NCBI RefSeq assembly: GCF_963169125.1
Contig: NC_084795.1
Location: forward strand, 264,177,042 to 264,241,041
Origin: Humulus lupulus
Lineage: Eukaryota > Streptophyta > Magnoliopsida > Rosales > Cannabaceae
Direction: 5' to 3'
Length of the DNA: 64,000 bases
Shown here: piece after piece, positions 37,393 through 49,249 of the stretch
How positions within the stretch are numbered: the stretch's first letter is position 1
Layout of the letters: each line of letters starts with the position of its first letter
The notes under the pieces: generated by a model
What the model was told of the DNA's origin: nothing
The model's input: the letters and a program-made list of their open reading frames with translations, nothing else
Database searches by the model: none
Translations under genes and position numbers: made by a program

Positions 37393-37915
37393 GATTATAT
37401 CCAGAATATGTGTCCATGAATGACAAGATGCTATGACCTGAGGTTGCATCCACAAGCTGATCGATTCGAGGCAGAGGGAAACCGTCTTTTGGACATGCTT
37501 TGTTGAGGTATGAATAGTCGATGCAAGTTCACCATTTTCCATTGCGTTTTAGGACCAACACTAGGTTCGCAATCCATTTTGGGTAGAAAGCATCTCGGAT
37601 AAACTGATTTGCTTTTAATCTATCGACCTCCTCTTTCAAGGCTTTCTTCCTTTCGTCGTCAAGGAGTCTTCTCTTCTGCTGTTTTGGAGGGAAGTTTTTG
37701 TTGATGTTTAACTTATGGCTTATAACATTGGTACTAATCCTAATCATTTCTGAGTGTGACCATGCAAATACATCCTAATTTTCCTTCAGGAAGTAAATTA
37801 ACTGCTATTTCGCGTCCTTTGGGAGGTTCCTCCCAATCTTTACCACCTTGGTGGTGTCCTTTTCATCGAGCTGAAAATCTTCGAGCTCTTTGATTAGACC
37901 GAGATCGACCCTGTC
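37393..37915 (-). pseudogene. Tat RT (5' part) and protease-RT linker
   Basis: The minus-strand frame reads from the linker (QLDEKDTTKVVKIGRNLP) to NVISHKLNIN and DRLKANQFIRDAFYPKWIANLV, the start of the Tat RT. An in-frame stop near 37530 and a degraded CIDY/LNK box follow before the solo LTR. Confidence 0.75.
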
Positions 37916-38430
37916 TTATTCTACTCTTGGGTTGATCTTTTCTCTGACCTCGTATACTACCCCATCCATTTCCTCAATGATAACTAGGGCTTGCACACTA
38001 GCTTGGCCTTTTCCCCTCATCGAGATGTTACAGCATTCTCGGGTTGCTAATTGATCCCCTTTCAGTGTCCCAATACCCCTGAGAGTTGGGAATTTAATGG
38101 CCAAATGCCTAACAAATGTGTTTGCCCCCAGCCCGATTAGGGCTGGTCTACTGAGCAGGACATTGTAGGCAAATGGGGTGTCTACCATGATGAACTCCAA
38201 CATCTTGGTTGTCGAGACTGGGTAGTCTCCCAAGGTTATTGGGAGCTCGATAGACCCTGTACTGGTGATTCCCTCTCCTGAGAATCTGTATAGCGTTGTT
38301 GCACATACTTTAAGATCTCGAATAGACAGGCTCATCTTTTACAAGGTCACTTTATATAGGATGTTGACTGAGCTCCCGTTGTCAATCAAGACTCGATGCA
38401 CCCTCTTATTGGCGAGTTGGAAGGTTACAA
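37916..38430 (-). pseudogene. Tat aspartic protease
   Basis: The active-site region reads [14 protein letters not shown] (about 38360-38400), where Asp-Asn-Gly replaces the usual Asp-Gly-type core order and is typical for the Tat lineage. A TAA at 38336-38338 interrupts the frame. The rest of the domain (MVDTPFAYNVLLSRPAL, FPTLRGIGTLKGDQ) follows in the same frame to 37916. Confidence 0.75.
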
Positions 38431-40383
38431 CCAGGGGGTCATTATGAGGAAATTGGACGTGCAAAACGTTCTCTTTAGTAAAAGTGATAGGTTGGGATTC
38501 AATTCTCTGTTTTTTCAGAGCTCGCGGTTTAGGCATATAGGGAGATCTATCTCCTGTTTTAAGCTCTTGGACATACCTCTTTTGAGTGTTTATGCCTGAC
38601 CTTGTAATGTGTGGTTCCCCCGCGATGGCTATTACATCTTCTCCATCGATTGGGACAGGTCGAATACCCTCCCTTGCAGGTGGGGCTGCAGCTTGTTGGG
38701 CGGGTTGAGTCAAAATGATCTTTTGACTAGGCGAAGCCTGGACTTGATTCTGATTTTGGATATACTGTCCGAGGTAGCCTCTCAAGATCAAATCCTCGAT
38801 CTCTTCTTTTAACTGTTTGCATTCCTCAGTTGTATGACCCACGTCCTTGTGGAATCTACAAAACTTGTTTGAATCCCTCTTGGTTCTCTGATGTCGCATT
38901 ACATCGGGTTGCCTAAAGGAGACCTGATTCCCATTCATGACAAATATATTCTCCCGAGTATCAGTGAGCTCGGTATATACTATGTAAATGGAGAAGTGTT
39001 TATCTCCTTTCTTTTTCTTACCCCCATCAGCCTTGAGGTTGTTCCCTTCATTCTTCTTTCTATTAAAAGAAGTGTCTCTTATGGGTTGTGTCGTGGAGGG
39101 CGTAGCCGAGGTAGTGGCTAAGTTAACGTTCGTAGCTATAGTTATTGAGGGCGGAGGAGCCAATTTAAGTGCCAACCTTGCCTCCTCTATAATGACAAAC
39201 CTTTTGGCCCTAGTGGTGAACTCAGATATTGTCCCCACTGGCTTCCTTTGCATGTCATCCCAAAGAGGGCTTCCTGGCAGTACTCCAGCTCGTACTGCCA
39301 TAAAATGACCGTTGTCATCAACATTGCGAGCTCGGGCCACCTCTATATTGAACCTTGCTAGGTAGCTCTTCAATGATTCACCTGATTATTGTCTAACATT
39401 TGTTAGGGTGGAGGCCTTGGGCTTGATACTCTTCGAAGCTTGGAACTGCTTTTTGAAATCCTTAGACAGCTGATCCCAAGATGAAATCGAGTGTCTTTGA
39501 AACTTGTCAAACCAATTCTTTGTTGGTCCAGTGAGTGTGGTGGGGAAGAGCATACATCTGAGCTCATATCCAACATTGCTAGCTCACATCACAATATTGA
39601 ACATGCTCAGGTGGCTGCCCGAGTTCGGTAGTCCCATCGTAGGGTGCCACGTGGGGTATCTTGAAACCAGGGGAATGGTGTGCTCAATATATGGGGAGAA
39701 AAAGGCTCGAGCTCCTCATTCGAATCGTAGGCCTTTTCTTCATTTTTCCCTTCATGAAGGAGCATGAACGTTCCTCAAGTTGGTTGATTCTCTCTTGAAC
39801 CAAATCCACCAGAGGGGGGGGGGGGGGGGGCTTGCACTACTGGGAGCTGGTTGTTGTTCATAGGAACTCTAGTTCCTTATTGCAATATAGGGTTGTATAG
39901 ATTTTCATATACTGGTTGTAGAGGCTCCCTTTGGGAATTTAAGTGTGCCCTCAGGTCCGGGTTTGGCTAATTAAACTGCCCCCAGTTTTGGTTCAGGTGG
40001 TCTCAAAGATCAGGATAACTATTTTGATAGTTCTCATAATACCTAGGTTCAGTGTTATAATCACTCACTGACCTGCTATAATCTGGACTTCCATCTCGGA
40101 AGCTGATAGTTCTTTATATTTTTTGTGAGATTTGATTGCGAGGTGGGTTACTCACATGCACCCTAATTCTTGCTGCAGGTGACCTCGATACATAACTCCC
40201 AGATGGTTGGGGTTATCTAGCCTGTCTATGCTCCTGACGTGCCCCCAGTGGGATCTCGTGTTCTCCCCTGTGCTTGGATCGAGCACAATGGCTCTTGTCC
40301 CGACTTTCGCTTTTAGTACTTTGAGAAGGCCTCTAAGGCACTCTCCCCCCAGCTCAATTTTCGTTGGGAGCTTGCTGAGGTAC
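38431..40383 (-). pseudogene. Tat gag, central and C-terminal part
   Basis: The retrotransposon gag domain is visible at about 39380-39580 (NWFDKFQRHSISSWDQLS). The 38339-39373 stretch is open and contains [16 protein letters not shown] and a compact zinc motif [17 protein letters not shown] (about 38850). Upstream, to the solo LTR at 40384, the frame is Gln/Asn/Arg/Pro-rich with several stops. It also carries the 17-G homopolymer. Confidence 0.75.
39814..39830. repeat. 17-base G homopolymer
   Basis: An uninterrupted run of 17 G on the plus strand inside the decayed Tat gag. Its length may be uncertain in the assembly. Confidence 0.9.
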
Positions 40384-43300
40384 TGTAACATCCCAATTTC
40401 CCTAATAAGGCTTAGTGTCTTGATTAAGGGGTCAAGAGGGCAATAATTGAATTATTATGTGATTATATGCATGATTATATGAATTATGTGAGTTATATTA
40501 TAATATGACTATGTTTGCATGTTTAGGTGTATTAAGCATGCATGTGAGCCTGTTTCTTATTAGAAGGGCATTTTTGTAATTTTGACCTATTGATGGTATA
40601 TTTGTAAGTGTATTTGTTTTGTGATTGAGACCACATTATTATGTGGATATATTTGAGTTACTCGGTATAAGATGATCCTAGTAAGCAAGTTAGCGGTTTA
40701 GTCACAACGGGGCAAAATACCCAGCTCAGGGTGAGCTTAGGTGTAACGCCCTGCTAATTAGGGTATGTTACCATGTGTGTTTAAAATTAGTGTTGGACTC
40801 GCTAAACGAATCATTTTGACTAAAACATGTGATTAAGCCACTAAGGGTTCATGTATTAAAATTTTTGGTCAAGAAGTAAACATTTCTATTAAAAGAAAAC
40901 TTTAGTCTTTACATGGGATTCCAAAATACAAGTTTAAAAGTCTGTTACAACTCAGAGATTACAAAATACGCCGACCTAAGAGGCAAAACAGGGTCCAACC
41001 CTAGTTCCCCTGCGATATCCCGGTCGTGGTGGTCGAGCGAACTGCATATGTACACGTCACCTCTAATGCTCTAAAACTCATGGCTAGCCAAGCTTCTCCT
41101 TACCCTTACCTGCACCACAAAGCACCCATGAGCCAAAAGACTCAGCAAGAAAACACATTAACAAATTCAGGTAGTCCACAAAACATAACAGCATGCTCAA
41201 CAGGAATAACTGGAACCAAGCATACACACTGTACAAGTAAGTGACCATAGGGTCACACAAGTGTGTGTTGCACTCTTGTTCATTCAAATGGCATTCGAGC
41301 CAGTCAAGTGTGTAATGCACTCCTGGGGTCGCCTAGCCATAACGCGCATAATGTCGATCACGACTTATAAGCCGAGCCTTACAAACCCTCGAGCCTCGGC
41401 TTATAAGTCGAGCCTTGGAATCCCTCGACTTATAAGTTGAGCCTCTTTTTAACCAAATATATGCTTGACTAGTAGGTCAAGATTTAATCAGATGCAACAG
41501 ACAGATTCTCGACTTATAAACCGAGCTCTCTAGGCATTAAAAACATCCACATAATACATTCATCATACACGCAGATACAATGCATTACAATATACTAAAA
41601 CAGATATACACATGCATAATTATAATCATGCTCATTAGCTGGGCCCGAGCCCTAATCACATTTACATTTAACAAATGGGCCAAGCCCCAATCATATTACA
41701 TTAATAGCTGGGCCAAGCCCTAATCATGCATCTCACGCATCGGGTGGAATTTTCTTACCTTTGGTCCGAGTGTAAGCAATTAGGCAGGCAAGTAAGACTC
41801 CCGAGAATGATCCTCTTCTAAGCCCTAGCGGTAACCTAGTCACAACCCACAAATAAAATTCTCATTACTATTCGATTCCATACTTGAACCCCGAGACCAA
41901 TCTCGTGCTCTTGGGACCTCCAATTCCCCCACACAGGGTGGTGAAATTGTCCCCCGATCCCCTGGGCCTATGCCCTAAAAATGCAAAATGAAGGCCCCTG
42001 AAACTGGCCTAGCGTCGCGGCACAGCCTTACAGGCGTTGCGGCACACATTCAGGGCCCCCTGCCCTGGAACATCACAGCGCCGCGGCTCAAAAGACAGCG
42101 CTGCGGCGCCTCTATGCGAACCCAGAAAAACTAGGTTTTTCCACCATTTTTCCCTGAGCCAAAGCTCTCAAATCTTGCCCCAAACTTTCCTAAAAGTTCC
42201 AAATGAGTTTGAAACCCCAAATAACATATCATAAGCAATACCAATACCTCAAAAACCTAACTAAATATCTAACCCAAATCAAAACCCATCCCTTGGTTTA
42301 AAATTCTGCAAAAACTTAAACTATAGCAAGAATCACCAGAAAACAGAGTACAATCTTACCTTACTGAAGAACCACGTCCCTTGTCCTCCTCCTACTTGAA
42401 TTCCCAGCTTAAACTTTCAATTTCCAAGCCTTTCCTTCTCCAAAAATCAAAACCTCACCAAGTTAAAGAGAGCAACAGGAGAGAGAGAGAGAGTTGTTCT
42501 ATTTCTTTGTGTTACTTTGTTCTGAGAAGCTTCAAGTGACTAAGTCACTACCTAGATAGGAAAGGACCAATATACCCATTGCCCCCTAATGCCATCTCCA
42601 ATGCCCTCAAGGGAAAATGAGTATTTTACCCCATAAATTCTCGTTATCTCTAATTTCCTGAAATGATTGCCAAATAATTTCCCATTACCCAACAAATCCT
42701 GATAATGTGCTAAATTACTAAAATACCCTTAGGCTTACCCCGAGTCGAGTATTTGATCCTATTATAACTAAACCGCTAACTTGCTCCCTAGGATCGTCTC
42801 GTGCTGGATAACCCAAATATATGCACATTATAATGTGGTCTCAATCATATGAAAATGCCCTGTGAATAAGAAACGAGCCCACATGCATGCTTAATACACC
42901 TAAACATGACAATATAGTCATATTATAATGTAACTCACATAATTCATATAATCATGCATAAAATCACAAATATGCACATAATATTCAATTATTGCCCTCT
43001 TGGCCCCCTAATCCAGGCACTAAGCCATATCACGGAAATTGGGTTGTTACACTAAGGGTATTTTGGTAATTTAGTACATTACCGGGATTTATCGGGTAAT
43101 GGGAAATTATTTGAGGAGTATTTGAGTGTAATGGATTTAATTGGGAAATTAGAATGATATTTGAGATTAGTGGGAATCTCGGGAAAAGACTGAAATGCCC
43201 TTGGTTTGGTAAAAGGGGCATTGGCTTGGATGAGGGTAAATTGATCATTTTTACCCTTGGGTTGAGTTAAGTGGCCAAAGTAAATCACTTTGGCTCATTC

Positions 43301-45214
43301 TACGTAATTAACTCTCTCTCCCTCTCTTTGTTCTTCCTCTCTTAGTCCTCCTTTGAAGAAACGTTGAAGAAAGCTAACCTAGGAAACTTGTGGGAGAAAT
43401 CTTGTGTAATTGGAGTTCTTTTGTTGGGTTTAAAGGCTGTTGAGAGAACAAGGAGAGCTTGGGGCTCAAAATTCTGCAGCTGAGGTAAGGGTTTGCTGAA
43501 GTGTTTATCATGTTCTTGGTGTTCTTTGGTTGTGGTGGGTTTTGAATCTTAATTTTCATTTTTTGGTGCTTTTGGTGTTGTTTAAAGATTGATTTGTGGA
43601 TAGGAATTGGTTTATAAACTAATTTAAAGGCTTTTGGTGGTTTGAATTATGAATGGGAGCTCTTGATTTCTGGTTTTTGTTAGAGAATGAGTTTTAGAAC
43701 TCAAAGTGTGATTCTTGGCATTTCTGGTTTTCTGAGAGCTTTGAGGTTGTCTGTGAGTTCATGGGCACTTGGATAACCATCTTTGGGGTCAAGGTGTTGT
43801 TAGAATTGAGTCAGGAGCTGGGTTTGGTGACCCTTGGGGGTCTTGGGTCAGATTTTGATAAGGTTAGGTCAGAGGAACTACAGAAAACAAAACCCATAAT
43901 TCTGGGTTTGCGTAGTAGCGCCCTTGCCTTAGGTTTGGATGCCCCTGTGCTATGCAAGGGAGTTCTTGGGGGCTTTTTGTTTTGTTTGGGAACCCCTGCC
44001 CTAGCTTCGGGCGCCCCTGCCCTATGTCAGTTTCAACAAGACTCACTTTTAGAGCTTGGGAAGAACTTGGGGGCTCGAGGGACGATTCCCACCCCGTTGG
44101 TTGGAATTGGAAGTCCCGAGAGCACGGGATTGGTCCTAGAGTTTGTTTTTGGGATTGAATCATAATGAGGATATTATTTATGGTTGTGACTAGATTACCG
44201 CTAGGGCTCGGGACAGAATCGTGCTTGAGGGTCATTTTATCTATCCAGTGCTTGGACTAGAGGTAAGAAAATTGCACCCAATACGTGATATATGTGATTA
44301 AGGCTTGGCTCGGTTGTTAAATAAAGATATGATTAGGGCTCAGGCCCATGTGCATGAGCATGATTATGATTATGCCTGTGATTGTTTGATTAAGCATGCT
44401 TGAATGCCCTGTATCTGGATAATTGTTAAATGATGTATGCATGTCTGCATTATCTGATTGAAAAGCATTAACTTATAAGTCAAGGGTGGCAATAGCGCGC
44501 AGAGCGCATGCCAATATGATTAGGCCTAATTAGGAGCATGGTATACGCTTGACTGACTCTATGGTCGTTTGGAAAATAAAGCGTCAGGTACACTGGGCCA
44601 GCTCTAAGGCTGGTTATACAAAGGATAGGGCAATGGGCACCCCGGTATGACTCTATGGTCATTTATTTAGGGAAACGGGCCCCTAGTGTGACCTTGTAGT
44701 CACTTGTTTGAGTAGAATGCATGTACGAGTAGAGTTATTACTGCTAGGCATGCTAATTATGATTCTATAATATGTTGTTAATTGCTTATGAGCATGTTTA
44801 AGTTTTCTTGTTGAGCCTTGGCTCACGGGTGCTATGTGGTGCTAGTACAGGGAAAGGGAAGCTGGACTAGCCATGAGTTGGAGAGCTTCGGTAGCGGCGT
44901 GTACATATGCGGCCGCTCGAACATCACGGCCGGGGTTCTTAGAGGAACTAGGGTTGAACCCAATTTCGCCACTTAGGTCGTCTTATGTTGTAATTTCCCT
45001 TTTGGAATTGTAAATGATTTTGTAAATGTTTATTTTGGGATCCCATGTATGAACTTAATGTTTTAATGCAATGACTATTCCTTTCGTCCAAAAAATTTCA
45101 CCCTAAGTCGTTAATCACGTTTAGTTACACATTTATGGCCAAATGACTCGTTTAGCGAGTCTATCACTATTTAAAATACACAGTGTAACGGTCTTGGCTA
45201 TCCAGGGCGTTACA
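40384..45214 (+). mobile_element. Solo Ty3/gypsy LTR with perfect duplication, itself split by another LTR
   Basis: It starts TGTAACATCCC and ends AGGGCGTTACA. Both flanks are GGTAC (40379-40383 and 45215-45219). After removing the inner LTR (40742-43051) it is about 2.5 kb. It contains a CT tract (43312-43326), and GGTAAG motifs near 43483 and 44261. The third conserved motif is mutated (GGTGCTAGTACAGG near 44838). The frame 43761-44165 inside it is a chance open stretch without a known domain. Confidence 0.9.
40742..43051 (-). mobile_element. Solo LTR inserted in the solo LTR
   Basis: Read on the minus strand, it starts TGTAACAACCC at 43051 and ends AGCAGGGCGTTACA at 40742. The orientation is opposite to its host LTR. 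The flanks CTTAG-G and CTAAG give only an imperfect duplication. It contains inverted GGTAAG motifs near 41104, 41755 and 42357, a GA tract (42480-42494) and CGACTTATAAG repeats (41350-41520). Confidence 0.85.
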
Positions 45215-45591
45215 GGTACACCCCAAGCTGGGGAGGGATGTATGATTGGTGATGGATGGTGTCTGATTAGAGATGGTGTTGGCATTTCATTGTTTGGCCT
45301 TACATGTTTAGGGTTATTATTATTCACGGCAGGTCCTGGGTTATTACTCTAAGTTACTGGGGGATCTTAGTTATTCTTAGAGTCTGCGGGAAAGTCCCTA
45401 GTTGGGTTGTTCCTGGTAGGGTTTCATGATGACACCATGGGAAAGTTTTCTCGAATATTTTCCCTAGGCCTTGGTTAAGCCTGTTGGGCCCTTTGCTCAG
45501 CCATCATGGTAGCCGTACTTCCCCGAAGACGCCTCCTGGTCCTTCGCGGGGGTGCTTGGGTCTCAACAGCTTGTCTTGCCATCTCCTCATT
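45215..45591 (-). pseudogene. Tat gag fragment between two insertions
   Basis: The minus-strand frame (EEMARQAVETQAPPRRTRRR) is basic and Asn/Pro-rich. It continues the gag N-terminal part at 55197-55479 on one side and the 40383 fragment on the other. Stops are present. Confidence 0.6.
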
Positions 45592-47494
45592 TGTAACGAC
45601 CCAACTACTCTAGACTTTTGGACCATTAACAAAACTATACATGAACACTAATCCTTAATAAAACTTACAAGTGAAAATACCATAACTTTATTAATAAACT
45701 TGTAGAAATAAAAGTTAAACTTACATAAAATTCAAGTTAGGATATGGGATCCCATTGTTTTAAAATCAAAACATGACATAATTAAAAAGAGATTTACATA
45801 ATAAAATGCGGAAAAATACATGTAAAAACCATAAGAAACAAAACTACATCCTCGAATCGAAACGCTCGGCTCTTGAATCCATTCCGCCTCAATACACATT
45901 CTCCAAGCTTCCAAGAACCTTTCCCGCCACTAAGACTATTTTCCTGCACATATAAACAAAAAGGAGTGAGCCTAATGCCCAGCAAGGAAAAATCTAACAC
46001 ATAGTCCATATACATAAATTTCATAAAAACATAAAAACATAACATAAGACTTATATCACATACATACTATAATGGCCATTATTACTTGGGGTCCCATAGA
46101 CTAAACAAGTCATATGCCCATTAGATTAGTGGGGTCTTGCTAGCTAAGCAAGTCATATGTCCATAATCTATTTGGGGCTTGTTAGTCATATAGGTCATAT
46201 GCCCAAGCCTACAAACATATTTAACATAACATATTTCATAAAAAAAAAAAAAAAACATAAGATAACATATAAAAAAAAACATATAACATATAAATTCTAT
46301 CATATTTTCCTTACCAAAATTACCGGGATATGAGGACAGAGTTGAGACTTTGGAACACTCCTAAAAACCATTTGTAACAGAGTGAGTACTTTGAAGAAAA
46401 GAAATGAAAGGAATGGGAGGACTATACCATTGAGAATATACTTACCAAAAACTTATGTGCAAGTTCTTAGATTTCCTAACCAAAATAAAGAATAAGGTTA
46501 GAAGGCTGAGTAGAAGACTATGAGAACTTAAATAAAATAATACCAATGAACTAGAGTGTGGGAATACCTTGAAGACTTGTAAGACCAATCTAAACCTTGA
46601 ACCGAAATGCTATAAAACCTTACTTCCCAAGTGTTTGATAAGCTCATGATGATCAAGCTTATGATTCCCAACCCAAGTGTTTACACTCTCACACTCACCT
46701 AGCAACTTGCAGCCTCTGAACTTAGAGTAATAGATGAATAAATGGCTGGGTACTAGGTCCTATTTATAGAGTTTAGGAATGAAGAGATCTTCATTTAACT
46801 TGAATAAAAATAATGGCTTTTTAAGTGAAAAACATTTGAATTATCGTTCAGCAGAGGCTGAAGACTCGTTCAAAAAGATGCTGGACTTATCAAGAGGTTG
46901 AAGGTTTGAATGGAAAACGATTTTAAAAACTTTCAAATTATGCTGAGAGGGGCGATATATCGCCTGGGCGAGTATGCCCGAGGCAATCGTGCATCGTTTC
47001 GGGTTTTTCGTATCTTCGTGCTGCGATATATCGCCCCCTATAGCTGCGATATATCGGCATACGCTGAGTATTTAAACACGAAATTACACATTTTTAGCTT
47101 AATTTAAATTGAGTAAACAACCTTGACTAAGCCCTCTAACGTTTTCAAAGCCGTTGACTGGCCTTAGAGTATTCAAATTTTACCCTTAATAAATTTAATC
47201 CTCAAAATACTTAATCATTAATAACCCATACATAACATGTGCTATTATCTAATTGGTTCTTATCTAAACCTTATAATATAATAAATATTACCCTCAATAT
47301 CAGTCATATTAATCAAACCTTAGGTTAAAATTAATATTCTTAAACTATAGGTTAAACTTAGAAAATCTACAAGTACTACTACGAGTGTCCAAATAAATCC
47401 CGGTCTGAACCAAAAATCCACAGGCATAAAGATAATACTATTATTACTATTATACTACTATCTACTTAGCTAAGTAAAGTTCTTGGACTCTACA
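45592..47494 (-). repeat. 3' LTR of the chromovirus
   Basis: It begins TGTAGAGTCC (minus strand, 47494) and ends GTCGTTACA (45592). It holds three copies of a GCGATATATCGC palindrome (46952, 47023 and, with one change, 47046). Confidence 0.93.
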
Positions 47495-47513
47495 ATTCTC
47501 CCCTACTAAAAAT
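47495..47513 (-). other. Polypurine tract of the chromovirus
   Basis: On the minus strand TTTTTAGTAGGGGAGAAT immediately precedes the 3' LTR. Confidence 0.8.
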
Positions 47514-47530
47514 AATTTCGTCCTCGAAAT

Positions 47531-49249
47531 TTACTTACCAAGCAATTCCGGATACCGGCCTTGCATGTCCTCCTCCAACTCCCACGTTGCCTCTCGTTCA
47601 GAACTATTACTCCATAGGACTTTGACTATAGGAAAGCTTTTGGACCGTAACTGCTTCATCCCCCTATCTAGGATGCTAACCGGTCGTTCCTCGTAACTTA
47701 AGTCTTTCTGGAGTGCTATCGTATCGTACTTGAGGACGTGAGATGGGTCTGACACATATTTGCGTAGCATCAAGATGTGGAACACGTTGTGACTATCGGC
47801 TAGTGCAGGCGGTAGGGCTAGTCTATACGCAACTGCTCCCACTTTGTCCAATATCTCAAAAGGACCTATGAATCGGGGACTAAGCTTGCCTTTCTTCCCG
47901 AACCGCTTGACACCTTTCATAGGAGATATCTTCAAGAAGACTTGATCTCCAACTTGGAATTCCACATCGCGTCGCTTGGCATCCACATAGCTTTTTTGAC
48001 GGCTTTGAGCAGCAAGCATACGCTGTCTAATAAGCGCTACTGCTTCTTGAGCTTGTCTAACAGCTTCGGGGCCTAGAAGCTGCCTTTCTCCTACCTCGTC
48101 CCAGTGCAATGGTGATCGGAACCTTCTTCCATATAGCAACTCATAAGGTGCCATCCCGATCGTGGAATGGTAGCTGTTGTTGTAGGAAAACTCTATCAAC
48201 GACAAGTACTTGTTCCATGATCCTCCGAAATCAAGTACACACGTGTGTAGCATATCTTCTAAAATCTGAATCGTACGCTCGGACTGCCCATCTGTCTGAG
48301 GATGAAAAGTTATACTAAGACTTAACTTAGTACCCATAGCTTGCTGTAAACTTCCCCAAAATCTCGATGTAAACACCGATCCTCTATCTGACACTATTGT
48401 CTTGGGGATTCCATGCAACCGTACTATCTCTTGGATGTAGATGTCTGCGTATTGGTCTGCCGTGTATGAACTCTTAACAGGCAGGAAATGAGCCGATTTG
48501 GTTAGTCTATCTATTACTATCCAAGCGGATTCATGTTTCTTATTCGTCCTTGGTAGACCCGTCACGAAGTCCATAGCTATATCGTCCCACTTCCATTCTG
48601 GTACGCTAAGCGGTTGCAATAAACCTGCAGGCCGCTGATGTTCTGGTTTCACTTGCTGGCATATAAGACACTTAGATACAAACTCTGCTATGTCCTTCTT
48701 CATCCCTGGGCACCAATATACTACCTTAACATCATGAGTCATCTTGGTAGACCCTGGGTGAACTGAGTACGGGGTGCTGTGCGCTTCCTCCAGAATCGTC
48801 TTCTTAATACTTTGATCATTTGGCACGCATACCCGATCCTTATATCTCAATAAACCTTGGCTAGATATTGAGAAATCTGTAGCCTTGCCTTCTCTGACTG
48901 CATCCATATGTGCTGCTAGTGTATCATCATGTCTCTGACCAATCCGTATGTCTTCTAGAAGATTCGATTGGATAGAAAAGTTAGCCAGCTTGCCTACAAT
49001 TACTTCTATTCCGGCACTGATCAGCTCCTGCTGTAGCAGCTTTTCTATTCCGGCTAAAGCTGCTAAATTTCCATAACTTTTCCTACTAGGCGCATCGGCA
49101 ACTACGTTCGCCTTTCCTGGGTGGTATAGGATTTCACAGTCGTAATCCTTTACTAACTCCAACCACCTGGGCTGCCTCATGTTGAGCTCCTTTTGAGTAA
49201 GGAAGTACTTTAAACTCTTGTGGTCCGTATAAATCTCGCACCATTCTCC
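47531..49249 (-). pseudogene. Chromovirus RNase H end, integrase and chromodomain-like tail
   Basis: Open from 49249 to the stop at 47531. It begins with the RNase H/connection region (TDHKSLKYF, then VADAPSRK). Counted from 49180, an HHCC zinc domain lies at about residues 143-180 ([16 protein letters not shown]). The catalytic Asp is near 201 (AMDFVTGLP), the second Asp near 263 (VSDRGS) and Glu near 300 (QSERTIQ). The C-terminal block ends in a chromodomain-like segment ([19 protein letters not shown]). The integrase itself looks intact. It belongs to one gag-pol frame with the two upstream entries and is separated from the RT part only by a TAG at 49250-49252. Confidence 0.88.

Noticed and set aside
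40152..40391. 79-codon minus-strand frame ending at the solo LTR
   Set aside because: The decayed Tat gag runs here in another frame that joins across the insertion; this frame is a shadow extending into the LTR start.
43761..44165. 134-codon frame inside the solo LTR
   Set aside because: Low-complexity Gly/Leu-rich translation, not shared as an open frame with the homologous LTRs, no domain.
45732..46045. Frames repeated in both chromovirus LTRs (also 53434-53747)
   Set aside because: They occur twice only because the LTRs are duplicated. They are short and hydrophobic, without domain or start context.
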